Assembly (NCBI GenBank): GCA_028277115.1
Contig: JANQHG010000080.1
Location: 1-52,920, forward strand
Length of the DNA stretch: 52,920 nucleotides
Origin: Azospirillaceae bacterium
Lineage (GTDB): Bacteria > Pseudomonadota > Alphaproteobacteria > Azospirillales > Azospirillaceae
Direction of reading: 5' to 3'
Of this stretch, positions 32,948 to 40,587 are shown piece by piece (position 1 is the stretch's first letter; each line of letters opens with the position of its first letter). A program made the position numbers and the translations under genes. Under the pieces are notes generated by a model. That model saw nothing but the letters and a program-made list of their open reading frames with translations, made no database searches and was not told where the DNA came from.

Positions 32948-33835
32948 ATGAACCGACCCGACTTCCGATCGCCCCGGCGGACCGCTCGGGCCCTGGGGCT
33001 GGCGTTGGCTGCGGTGGCCGCGCTTGCCGTGGCGGCGCCGCGGCCGGCCGCGGCCCAGGCAACCGTGCGGCTGGCCTATGTCGCCTGGGACGACTGCGTT
33101 GCGACCAGCGCCGTGATGCAGACATTGCTTGAGGACGCGCTCGGCCGCACCGTGCGGCTGACCGAGGCCTCGGCGGGCGAGATGTGGCGCCAGGTCGCCG
33201 ACGGCGAGGCCGACGGCCATCTGTGCGGCTGGCTGCCGGTGACCCACGGCCGCTACATCGACCGCCACCGCGACGCGGTCGAGAATCTGGGCCCCCACAT
33301 CCCGGGCGGCGCCCGGATCGGCCTGGTGGTCCCGGACTATGTATCGCTGCGCGCGATCGACGACCTGCGCCGCGGCGGCGACCAGGTCGAAAACCGGATC
33401 GTCGGGATCGACCCGGAATCGGGCCTGATGGCCAAGACCGCCAAGGTCTTGAAGGATTATGCCCTGCCCGACCTGACCCTGGTCGAAGGCAGCGGCGACG
33501 CGATGGCGGCGGCGTTGGGCGACGCGATCGCGGCGCGGCGGCCGATCGTGGTGACCGGCTGGACGCCGCATTGGAAGTTCGGCGTCTGGCGGTTGCGCTA
33601 TCTCGACGACCCGCTCGAGGTCTATGGCGGCGACGAGGTGATCTCGACGATCGTGCGGCGCACGCTGGCGACCGACCAGCCGGCGCTCCACCGGGTGCTC
33701 GACCGGTTCCGCTGGGACGTCGAGCTGTTACAGGGGCTGATGGCGGACATCCACGACGGCGCCCGGCCTGGCACCGCGGCGCGCCGATTCCTGCGCCGCC
33801 ACCCCGACCTGGTGCGCCGATGGACCCGGCTGTGA
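32948..33835 (+). CDS. ProX/OpuAC-type substrate-binding protein in the envelope cluster
   Basis: A 295-residue periplasmic protein. The signal peptide (ALGLALAAVAALAVAAPRPAAA, before QATVRLAYVAWDD) leads into an OpuAC domain for quaternary amines: Trp residues in VAWDDCVATS, GWLPVTHGRYIDRH and TGWTPHWKFGVW are in the places expected for the ligand cage. The conserved GIDPESGLM and EGSGDAMAAALGDAI segments are present. No permease or ATPase gene of the betaine type is adjacent, so it may serve as a ligand sensor for the system rather than in uptake. It follows the glycine-zipper gene by ~87 nt; AAGG precedes the ATG. Confidence 0.82.
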   Translation: MNRPDFRSPRRTARALGLALAAVAALAVAAPRPAAAQATVRLAYVAWDDCVATSAVMQTLLEDALGRTVRLTEASAGEMWRQVADGEADGHLCGWLPVTHGRYIDRHRDAVENLGPHIPGGARIGLVVPDYVSLRAIDDLRRGGDQVENRIVGIDPESGLMAKTAKVLKDYALPDLTLVEGSGDAMAAALGDAIAARRPIVVTGWTPHWKFGVWRLRYLDDPLEVYGGDEVISTIVRRTLATDQPALHRVLDRFRWDVELLQGLMADIHDGARPGTAARRFLRRHPDLVRRWTRL

Positions 33836-33852
33836 GCAAGGAGAGACCGCGG

Positions 33853-35970
33853 ATGCGGCGATGCCCCGCTCGCCTCCGGCGCCTGTCGGCGCCGGTGTTC
33901 GGCCTGCCGGCCGTGCGGGGGGCGCTGCCCCCTCGACCCCCGCAAGGGGGGGCACCCCCCTTGCCCCCCCCTCATGGGGTCCAGGGGGCACCCCCTGGTG
34001 GGGGGTGTCGGGGGGTAACACCCCCTGACGATGGGGGCTTAAGCCCCCAAACCGTCGCAACCGGGCGGCGGTGTCTCGGTCGGGTCGACCTGCGGGCGAC
34101 CCTCACGCTCGCCCTGACGCTGGCAATCCTGTCGGCCGGGCTCGTCCCGGTCGCCGCGGTGGCGCGCGACCAGCCGCTGGCGCCGTTCGACCTCGCCGGC
34201 CGGGTCCGGCCCGGCCCCTATCTGTCCGGCCGAACCCAACCTATGCCGCTTGTCATCGACGGCGGCGCGATTGCGGTGATCGCGGCCAACGGGCTTGCCA
34301 ACACCACCGACCTCGGCAGCCCGATCGCCGAGGCGGGGGTGCGCCTGGTGCTGTCACCGGTCACCTTCGACCGCCAGATCGCCGACGTGATCGCCGGGCG
34401 CAGCAATTTCGTCCAGGGCACGCTCGGCCAGCTGGTCGCGGCGTCCGACCGCCTGGCCGCGGCCGGGGTCGGCCTCGCGGTGGTCTACCCGCTGGCGCGC
34501 TCGACCGGCGCCGATGCGCTGGTGGTCTCGGGCGCGGTCGGCGGGCTCGGCGCGCTGCGCGAGGTCGCGCTGACCGCCCATGGCCGCCACCTGAAGCTGT
34601 TGCTCGATCTCTTGAGCTTTGCCGGCAAGGACACCCGCGCGGTGCGCCGCGCCGGCCGGACCACCACGATCGACGGTGTCCGACTGGCTTGGTCCCCAGA
34701 CACCGCACGGCGGTTCATCGAGCTGTCGGGACCGGCGGCGGCGTTGCGCGCCGGCGAGGTCTCGGCGGCCCTGGTGCCGCTGTCCGAGGCGGCGGGCCTG
34801 GTTGCGGGCCGCGGCAACGCCAACCAGCCGATCGACCGCCGGGTCGGCGACGGCCGGGAGCCGGGCAGCGTCGCCGGCGCCCGGGTGTTGGTGACAACGC
34901 GCGAGCTGTCGCAGTCGGTGGTGACCCTGCTCGCGGTGCGCGCCGACTATGGCGCCGCCCACCGCGCCGAGATCCGCGGCTTGGCCCATGCCCTGTTGCG
35001 CGCGCAGGAAACGATCGACCAGGAGATGCGCGGCGACTGGCAGCGCACGTTGCCCGAGGCGCTGCCCGACATCTTGCTGCAGGACCCGACCCGGGCGGAC
35101 GCGGTGCAAACGCTTTGGCAGGGCACGACGCCGCTGCGCTGGACCGGCACCAAGCGCTATCTGACCGACCCGGACGACCCGCACGGCTTTGCCAAGAGCC
35201 ATGCCCGGCTGGTCGCGGTGCTGGCGGCGCTGGGCGCGCTCGACGGCGACGGCGGTGCGGTTACGCCCTATCCGTTCGACGACGCCGACTGGCAGGCGAT
35301 GCGCGCGGGCTTGAAGGAACGGTTCGGCGCCGCCCCCCAGGCACCGATGGCGTCGGGCGTGATGCAGGCGCGGGTGCGCAGCATGTTCGAGGCCGGCGCG
35401 CTCGGCCGCGAGCCGCTCCTGCGCTTTTCGATCCATTTCCCGTCGAACAGCGAGGTCACCGACTTTGGCGCGCCGGCCTACCGTCCCTACATCGACCGCG
35501 CGCTCGACCTGTTGGTCGCCGCCCCCGATTCGGTGTTCAGCCTGGTCGGCCATGTCGACCCGACCAAGTACCTGCTCGAACGCTATTCCCGGCGGTACCG
35601 CCAGCCCGAGACGGTGTGGAAGCGCACCTTGAGCTCGGGCCGCTCGATGTCGTTGCGCCGGGTCGAGGGCGTGCTGGAGGCGATGCGCGACCGCGCCCGG
35701 GCGCGCGGCCTGGACATCGCCTTCGACCAGATCGTGACGATCGGCAAGGGCATGGCGGAGCCGTCGGAGGGCAACCGCTGGTACGCCTACCGCCGCCCGG
35801 GCGCGCAGGCGCGGGTGATGGTGTGGGACGCCGCTCTGCCGAGCGAGCCGGGCCGCCGCCAGAACAAGCGGGTCGATGTGGTGATCGAGCCGGTCGGCAA
35901 GGTCGAACTCTCGGACGACGAGGCCGACCAGATTTCCGAGGAGATGTTCGAGGACGCGTTCTTCGACTGA
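33853..35970 (+). CDS. substrate-binding-protein/OmpA fusion with a repeat-derived leader
   Basis: A 705-residue envelope protein. A predicted signal helix occupies ~82-103 (ATLTLALTLAILSAGLVPVAAVA). Residues ~110-450 look like a periplasmic binding protein of the NMT1/TauA type (MPLVIDGGAIAVIAANGLANT, GRSNFVQGTLGQLVAASDRLA, VVYPLARSTGADALVVSG). Residues ~540-700 are OmpA-like (LLRFSIHFPSNSEVTDFGAPAYRPYIDRALDLL, VFSLVGHVDPTKYL, ending RRQNKRVDVVIEPVGK) and would hold peptidoglycan. The ATG at 33853 follows AAGGAG directly after the previous gene. Codons 11-75 are a dispersed repeat (R6) read in frame, so the leader before the signal is unusually long. No start codon lies between the repeat and the signal helix. 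Confidence 0.75.
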   Translation: MRRCPARLRRLSAPVFGLPAVRGALPPRPPQGGAPPLPPPHGVQGAPPGGGCRGVTPPDDGGLSPQTVATGRRCLGRVDLRATLTLALTLAILSAGLVPVAAVARDQPLAPFDLAGRVRPGPYLSGRTQPMPLVIDGGAIAVIAANGLANTTDLGSPIAEAGVRLVLSPVTFDRQIADVIAGRSNFVQGTLGQLVAASDRLAAAGVGLAVVYPLARSTGADALVVSGAVGGLGALREVALTAHGRHLKLLLDLLSFAGKDTRAVRRAGRTTTIDGVRLAWSPDTARRFIELSGPAAALRAGEVSAALVPLSEAAGLVAGRGNANQPIDRRVGDGREPGSVAGARVLVTTRELSQSVVTLLAVRADYGAAHRAEIRGLAHALLRAQETIDQEMRGDWQRTLPEALPDILLQDPTRADAVQTLWQGTTPLRWTGTKRYLTDPDDPHGFAKSHARLVAVLAALGALDGDGGAVTPYPFDDADWQAMRAGLKERFGAAPQAPMASGVMQARVRSMFEAGALGREPLLRFSIHFPSNSEVTDFGAPAYRPYIDRALDLLVAAPDSVFSLVGHVDPTKYLLERYSRRYRQPETVWKRTLSSGRSMSLRRVEGVLEAMRDRARARGLDIAFDQIVTIGKGMAEPSEGNRWYAYRRPGAQARVMVWDAALPSEPGRRQNKRVDVVIEPVGKVELSDDEADQISEEMFEDAFFD
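33882..34078. repeat. dispersed G/C-palindromic repeat, copy R6, inside a coding region
   Basis: The longest copy: CGGCCTGCCGGCCG, GGGGGGCGCTGCCCCC, CGACCCCCGCAAGGGGGG, then GGGGTCCAGGGGGCACCCCC, GGGGGGTGTCGGGGGG, ACACCCCCTGA and GGGGGCTTAAGCCCCC. Unlike the others it is not intergenic: it lies in the 5' part of the OmpA-fusion gene and keeps the frame, encoding a Pro/Gly-rich stretch. Confidence 0.75.
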
Positions 35971-36023
35971 TCCGGTCCGGCGCGCATGACGACGCGATCG
36001 ACGGTGCCGAGGGAGCTCCCGTG

Positions 36024-36998
36024 ATGCCCGACCTCCTCACGATTGCGGCGGTGTTGATGATCGCGGCGGCGATCGGCTTCTACGGCACCGAGGACGAGGG
36101 CGGCGACGCCGCCGGCCCACCGCCGCCCGGTGCGGCCGCGAACCAGACGATCACCCCCCTGCCCTCGACCGACCCCGCCGCCCCGGGCGTCCGCCAGGTC
36201 GCCCGGGCGTCGCCCCCGGATGCCTGCGACACCGCCCCATCGCCGCCGCTCGCGATACCCGCAGACCTGGTGCCGACCGAGGAGGACTTGTGCCCGCTGG
36301 TCGGACCGTTCGCCGCGACCGAGACCGGCCAGACCGTGTTCGACTGGACCGCGCGCCAGGCGACCGCCGGCGCCACCTCGGCCGCGGCGACGTCGGCGGC
36401 GGACCCCGACGTGCCGCTGACCAACCTGCACCGCGCGAACGTGGTGATCGCGCTCGACGTCAGCGGCAGCATGGCGGGCTGGCGGATCGCCGAGGCCAAG
36501 GCGGCGGTCCGCCACCTGGTGCGCAACGCGCCGCCGGCGACCAACCTTGCGCTGGTCGCGTTTGGTCTCCACCGCTGGCGCGGCGAGCGCCTGCCCAACC
36601 GCGCGGCCCAGACCCGCCTGTTGGTGCCGCTCGGCACCGGCAACCGCCTGGAGCTGTTGTCGGCGATCGACGCGCTCCAGGCGATGGGCGGCACCCCGAC
36701 CTCGGTCGCGGTCGCGACCGCGGCGCGGGCGCTGCACGCGCAGTTCCTGCGCCAGCGCCGCTACGGCTATTATGACCTGATCGTGGTGACCGACGGCCGC
36801 CCGAACGACGGCTTCGAGCCGGACACCGAGATCCGCCGGCTCCACCGCGGCTCGCCGGTGACGGTGCACACGGTCGCGTTTTCGACCGACATCCCGGAGC
36901 TGCGCCGCCTGCGCGACGAGCAGGTGATGCGCTACCACCGCGCCGACGACCAGGCCCGGCTGGTCGCGGTGTTCGAGGAGATTTTGGCGGAGTATTGA
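36024..36998 (+). CDS. membrane-anchored von Willebrand factor A domain protein
   Basis: A 324-residue protein with one N-terminal hydrophobic segment (LLTIAAVLMIAAAIGFYG, residues ~3-20), a Pro/Ala-rich linker with few cysteines, and a VWA domain from ~140 to the end. The MIDAS motif DVSGS (in NVVIALDVSGSMAGWRI), the Thr of GGTPTSVAVATAARAL and the Asp of VVTDGRPNDGF are all present, so divalent-metal-dependent protein binding is expected. GGGAG eight bases before ATG 36024 supports the start; GTG 36021 is in the same frame. It closes the six-gene envelope unit, 53 nt after the OmpA fusion, and probably contacts it. Confidence 0.85.
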   Translation: MPDLLTIAAVLMIAAAIGFYGTEDEGGDAAGPPPPGAAANQTITPLPSTDPAAPGVRQVARASPPDACDTAPSPPLAIPADLVPTEEDLCPLVGPFAATETGQTVFDWTARQATAGATSAAATSAADPDVPLTNLHRANVVIALDVSGSMAGWRIAEAKAAVRHLVRNAPPATNLALVAFGLHRWRGERLPNRAAQTRLLVPLGTGNRLELLSAIDALQAMGGTPTSVAVATAARALHAQFLRQRRYGYYDLIVVTDGRPNDGFEPDTEIRRLHRGSPVTVHTVAFSTDIPELRRLRDEQVMRYHRADDQARLVAVFEEILAEY

Positions 36999-37423
36999 CC
37001 GGGCACGGCGCTTGCCCGAGGGTGCCCGCGCGCCCGATCGATCGGCGGGTGCAGGTCTTGAAAACGAGGGGCGGCGGATCGGCCGTGTTTCGCGGTCCAA
37101 TCCCCTCAACCCAGCGTCGCGACACGGATCAGGCGGCACTCACGGTTCGATGCCGGCCATTGGGATGACGGGCCGGCGGCGACGACACCGTTTCCCACCG
37201 TCGTCGAACCGCGCCGCGACGCGCGGGGGGCGCCGAGCATGGATGGATACTGTCTCAAAGTCCCCCCCATCGGTTGACAGGCGGTCGGGATCACCCGGCC
37301 GGACACCCGCGGGCCGACCGCCCCCTGGATACAGGACGCACAGTCCGTGGGCATGACGACCCGAAAACGGGCACGCCACCCCATGACCTGGCCGCGTCGA
37401 CCGCCAAATCGGCGCCGATCTCC
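36999..37423. other. gene-free spacer before the guanidine operon
   Basis: I see no convincing gene, repeat or RNA in these 425 bases. Frames on both strands are short or Arg/Pro-rich. It probably holds activator sites for the sigma-54 promoter downstream, but no clear NtrC palindrome was found. Confidence 0.5.
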
Positions 37424-37441
37424 TTGGCACGGGCTTTGCGG
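37424..37441 (+). promoter_or_regulatory. sigma-54 (-24/-12) promoter motif
   Basis: TTGGCACGGGCTTTGCGG matches the RpoN consensus TGGCAC-N5-TTGC: the GG (37426-37427) and GC (37438-37439) elements are separated by exactly ten bases. A start site about 12 bases downstream would fall just before the riboswitch. Nitrogen-responsive activation (for example by NtrC) is inferred. Confidence 0.7.
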
Positions 37442-37456
37442 AAGCATCGGCCAACA

Positions 37457-37560
37457 GGTGTCTAGGGTTCCGGCCGCGGTCGCGCGGTGCCTGGTCCGAG
37501 AGATGCCATCCCGGCGCCAATTCGCCGGGACACACGGCGGGCCAAAATCCCGGGAGGTCT
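37457..37560 (+). promoter_or_regulatory. guanidine-I riboswitch (ykkC class)
   Basis: The conserved blocks of the ykkC/guanidine-I aptamer are all present in order: CTAGGGTTCCG (37462 on), CTGGTCCGAGAGA (37491 on), a stem-loop TCCCGGCG/CGCCGGGA (37509-37530), ACACGGCGGG (37532-37541) and AAAATCCCGGGAGG (37544-37557). This RNA binds free guanidinium and switches on genes for its export or breakdown. The downstream genes (transporter and guanidine hydrolase) match that role exactly. The 3' arm 37549-37560 can also pair with 37587-37598. Confidence 0.93.
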
Positions 37561-37602
37561 TTGTCGCGACGGCGCGCGTCGTCGGGAGACCCCCCGGGTA
37601 TC

Positions 37603-37655
37603 CGATCTCCACGGCGCGCAACGCAAAGCCGATCGCCGGAGTGTCAAGGAGATCG
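37603..37655 (+). promoter_or_regulatory. anti-Shine-Dalgarno pairing, expression platform of the riboswitch
   Basis: CGATCTCC (37603-37610) is the exact complement of GGAGATCG (37648-37655), which holds the Shine-Dalgarno of the binding-protein gene. TCTCC of the same segment can instead pair with GGAGA at 37585-37589, extended by GCGCGC/GCGCGC. The two states exclude each other, which suggests translational control. No terminator with a T-run is present. Confidence 0.45.
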
Positions 37656-37658
37656 AAG

Positions 37659-38729
37659 ATGCGCCGAACCTGTCTCTTGCTTGCTGCCGCCGCGATGGCC
37701 GCGCTCATCGCCGGTGGCTCGGCGCCGGCCGCGGCCGAGACCCGGACCAGCTTCCGCGTCGCTTGGTCGATCTATGTCGGCTGGATGCCCTGGGGCTATA
37801 TCGGAACCTCAGGGATCATGGACAAATGGGCGAGCAAGTACGGGATCGATGTCGAGATCGTCCAGATCAACGATTACATCGAATCGATCAACCAATACAC
37901 CGCCGGTGCGTTCGACGGTGTGTCGGCGACCACTATGGACACCCTGGCGATCCCGGCCGGCGGCGGCGTCGACAGCACCGCGCTGATCATCGGCGATTTC
38001 TCCAACGGCAATGACGCCGTCCTGATCAAGGGCGACGGCGGGTTCGAGGCGTTGCGCGGCCAGCCGGTCAACCTGGTCGTGCTGTCGGTGTCCCATTACC
38101 TGCTCGCCCGCGGCCTCGACCAGGCCGGCATGTCCGAGGCCGATCTCACCGTGATCAACACCTCGGACGCCGACATGGTCGCTGCCTTCGCCACCCCCGA
38201 CGTGGTCGCCGCGGTCACCTGGAACCCCCTGGTCTCGACCATTCTCGAGACCCCGGGCGTCACCAAAATCTTCGACAGCAGCGACATCGCGGGCGAGATC
38301 ATCGACCTCATGGTGGTCAACACCCAGACCCTCGCCGACAACCCGGCGTTCGGCAAGGCGCTGGTCGGTGCCTGGTACGAGATGATGAGCCTGATGAGCA
38401 CCGACAGCCCCGACGGCATCGCCGCGCGCACCGCCATGGCCGAAGCGTCGGGAACCGATCTCGCCGGCTACGACGCGCAGCTCGCCACCACCCAAATGTT
38501 CTTTGAGCCGGCCGAGGCGGTCGCGTTCAGCCGTGACGAAAAGCTGATCCAGACCATGGATTTCGTGCGTAATTTTCTTTTTCACCACGGCATCCTGGGC
38601 ATAGGAGCCCAATCGGTCGACGATATCGGCATCGCCTTCCCGGACGGGTTCATCCTTGGCGATCCCTCCAACGTCATGTTCCGGTTCGATTTGGCCTTCA
38701 TGGAGATGGCTGCGGACAGTGCGCTCTAG
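37659..38729 (+). CDS. guanidine-operon ABC transporter substrate-binding protein (NrtA/TauA-like)
   Basis: A 356-residue periplasmic binding protein, first gene behind the riboswitch. A signal peptide (LLLAAAAMAALIAGGSAPAAAE) precedes TSFRVAWSIYVGWMPWGYIGTSGIMDKWASKYGIDVEIVQINDYIESINQYTAGAFDGVSATTMDTLAIPA, the NMT1/SsuA fold with aromatic residues near the ligand site. The late FFEPAEAVAFS segment is also typical. Homologous binding proteins stand beside gdmH in cyanobacteria (sll1080 next to sll1077 in Synechocystis), so the ligand is probably guanidine or a guanidine-containing compound. AAGGAG seven bases before ATG 37659 sets the start. Confidence 0.88.
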   Translation: MRRTCLLLAAAAMAALIAGGSAPAAAETRTSFRVAWSIYVGWMPWGYIGTSGIMDKWASKYGIDVEIVQINDYIESINQYTAGAFDGVSATTMDTLAIPAGGGVDSTALIIGDFSNGNDAVLIKGDGGFEALRGQPVNLVVLSVSHYLLARGLDQAGMSEADLTVINTSDADMVAAFATPDVVAAVTWNPLVSTILETPGVTKIFDSSDIAGEIIDLMVVNTQTLADNPAFGKALVGAWYEMMSLMSTDSPDGIAARTAMAEASGTDLAGYDAQLATTQMFFEPAEAVAFSRDEKLIQTMDFVRNFLFHHGILGIGAQSVDDIGIAFPDGFILGDPSNVMFRFDLAFMEMAADSAL

Positions 38730-38750
38730 CCGGAACGTGACGACCGTTGC

Positions 38751-38878
38751 CGAGGGTTTTGGGGGGGCTTGGCGCCCCTGAGGTCAGGGGGCGTTGCCCC
38801 CCGACATCCTCACCGGGGGTCCCCCCTGGCGGGGGTCGAGGGGCAGCGTCCCCCGTACGGCCGACAGGCCGCACTCGT
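38751..38878. repeat. dispersed G/C-palindromic intergenic repeat, copy R7
   Basis: Orientation as R2/R3: GGGGGCGTTGCCCCCC, CCGGGGGTCCCCCC, TGGCGGGGGTCGAGGGG, CAGCGTCCCCC, then CGGCCGACAGGCCG. It separates the binding-protein gene from the permease gene in the guanidine operon, where it may lower downstream expression relative to the binding protein. Confidence 0.7.
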
Positions 38879-38892
38879 GCCGTGGGGCTCCG

Positions 38893-39714
38893 ATGCGCGC
38901 GCTCAACTATCGACCCGGCCGAGGCTTGGCCGCCTGTCTCGCGATCCTGCCGTTCGTGGCGATCGTTTTGGTTTATGTCGTCGCCTCGGACGCACGGCGC
39001 GCCGACAATCCCAACGACAAGCTGCTGCCGGCGCCGACGCGACTGGTCGAACGGTCGGTCGCGCTCGCCACCGAACCGAGCCGGCGCACGGGCGAAATCC
39101 TCTTGTGGGCCGACACCGCCGCCAGCTTGCAGCGGCTCTCGATCGGCGTCGGCCTCGCGGCCCTGATCGGGCTCGTGTTCGGGGTCGCAATCGGCCTGTT
39201 CCCCGCGGTGCGCGCGCTGTTCGCCTCGTTTACCGCGGTGGTGTCGCTGATCCCGCCGATGGCGATGCTGCCGATCCTGTTCATCGCCTTCGGTCTCGGC
39301 GAGACCTCGAAGATCATGCTGATCCTGTTCGGAATCACGCCGTTCCTGATCCGGGACTTGTCCCAGCGGACCCTGGAAATCCCGCACGAACAGATCGTCA
39401 AGGCCCAGACGCTGGGCGCGTCGTCCTGGCAGATCATCACCCGCATCGCGGTGCCCCAAGTGTTCCCGCGCCTGATCCAGTCGGTCCGCCTCGCCCTTGG
39501 GCCGGCGTGGCTGTTTCTGATCGCGTCGGAGGCGATCGCCGCCCAAGCGGGGCTCGGCTATCGGATCTTCCTGGTCCGGCGTTACTTGGCGATGGATGTG
39601 ATTCTGCCGTATGTCTTTTGGATCACCGTGTTGGCGTTTTTGTTCGACTGGGCATTACGCCTGATGTCGCGCCACGCGTTCGACTGGGCGCATCGCAGCG
39701 GAGACAGCCTGTGA
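38893..39714 (+). CDS. guanidine-operon ABC transporter permease (NrtB/SsuC-like)
   Basis: A 273-residue BPD-type permease. About six membrane helices are visible, beginning LAACLAILPFVAIVLVYVVAS and later SLQRLSIGVGLAALIGLVFGVAIGLFP. The EAA-type cytoplasmic loop reads QRTLEIPHEQIVKAQTLGASSWQIITRIAVPQVFPRLIQSVRLALGPAWLFLIASEAIAA, the contact site for the ATPase. The ATG at 38893 follows the repeat R7; the frame is open farther upstream but there it encodes only repeat sequence. Its stop overlaps the ATPase start (GTGA). It would move guanidine across the inner membrane. Confidence 0.88.
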   Translation: MRALNYRPGRGLAACLAILPFVAIVLVYVVASDARRADNPNDKLLPAPTRLVERSVALATEPSRRTGEILLWADTAASLQRLSIGVGLAALIGLVFGVAIGLFPAVRALFASFTAVVSLIPPMAMLPILFIAFGLGETSKIMLILFGITPFLIRDLSQRTLEIPHEQIVKAQTLGASSWQIITRIAVPQVFPRLIQSVRLALGPAWLFLIASEAIAAQAGLGYRIFLVRRYLAMDVILPYVFWITVLAFLFDWALRLMSRHAFDWAHRSGDSL

Positions 39715-40587
39715 GCGCGGTCACGGTAACCAAGCTGTTCAAGGATTACGGCGACACGCCGATCCTGGAGCGGATCAACCTCGAGGTCGACGACGGCAGC
39801 TTTTGTGCGATCGTCGGCGCGTCGGGCTGCGGCAAGTCTACCTTCCTGCGGCTGTTGCTGGCCCAGGAGCTGCCGACCAGGGGCGAAATCCGGGTCGGCG
39901 ACGCGCCGCCGGCGCGCCAGCCCGGGCCGGAACGTGGCGTGGTGTTCCAGCGCTATTCGGTGTTCCCGCACCTGACCGTACGGCAGAACCTGATGATCGC
40001 GACCGAGTTTGGCGCAGCCCCGCTGACCGGACGGGTGTGCGGCCCGCGGCGGCGCCGGCTGCGTGCCGAGGCGGACGCCGTCTTGGCACGGATCGGCCTC
40101 GGCCACGTCGCCGACGCCTGGCCGAGCCAGCTGTCCGGCGGCATGCAGCAGCGCCTGGCGATCGCCCAGGCGTTGGCCAAACGGCCGCGGGTGCTGTTGC
40201 TCGACGAGCCGTTCCGCCCTCGACCCGGGCACCCGCGCATCGATGCACGCGTTCCTGTTGGACCTGTGGCGCGAGACCGGCATGACCATCTTCATGGTCA
40301 GCCACGATCTCACCGAGGCGTTCAAGCTGGCAACCCGCGTGCTGGTGTTCGACAAGCTGCGCTGGGACCCCCAGTTCCCGGACGCCTTTGGCGCGACCAT
40401 CACCTACGACTTGAAACTCGACCGAAAAACCCGGGAGACACGGGATGCCATTTCCTATGGACCACCGGCGGCACGCGCACAATCCGTTTGCGACGTGGCC
40501 GTTTGCGACGTGGCCGTTTGCGACGTGGCCCTTCCCGACGCGGACCTGCCGGACCGAACGGCGTCACCACCACCCGGATCTCTCTAA
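39711..40587 (+). pseudogene. guanidine-operon ABC transporter ATPase, interrupted by a frameshift
   Basis: An NrtD/SsuB-type ATPase gene read in two frames. From GTG 39711: IVGASGCGKST (Walker A), VVFQRYSVFPHLTVRQNLM (Q-loop), SQLSGGMQQRLAIAQAL (signature) and VLLLDEPF (Walker B). Right after DEPF, at about 40214, the frame breaks; the other frame continues with LDPGTRASMHAFLLDLWRETGMTIFMVSHDLTEAFKLATRVLVF, including the D- and H-loops. Restoring two G bases (TTC-GG-CGCC) rebuilds the usual DEPFGALDPGTR. Either the strain lost the ATPase or this is a sequencing error; the rest of the gene is well kept. The restored frame overlaps gdmH by 143 bases. Confidence 0.8.

Noticed and set aside
37106..37708. 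Minus-strand frame across the riboswitch
   Set aside because: It has no protein-like features and covers the conserved riboswitch blocks on the other strand.
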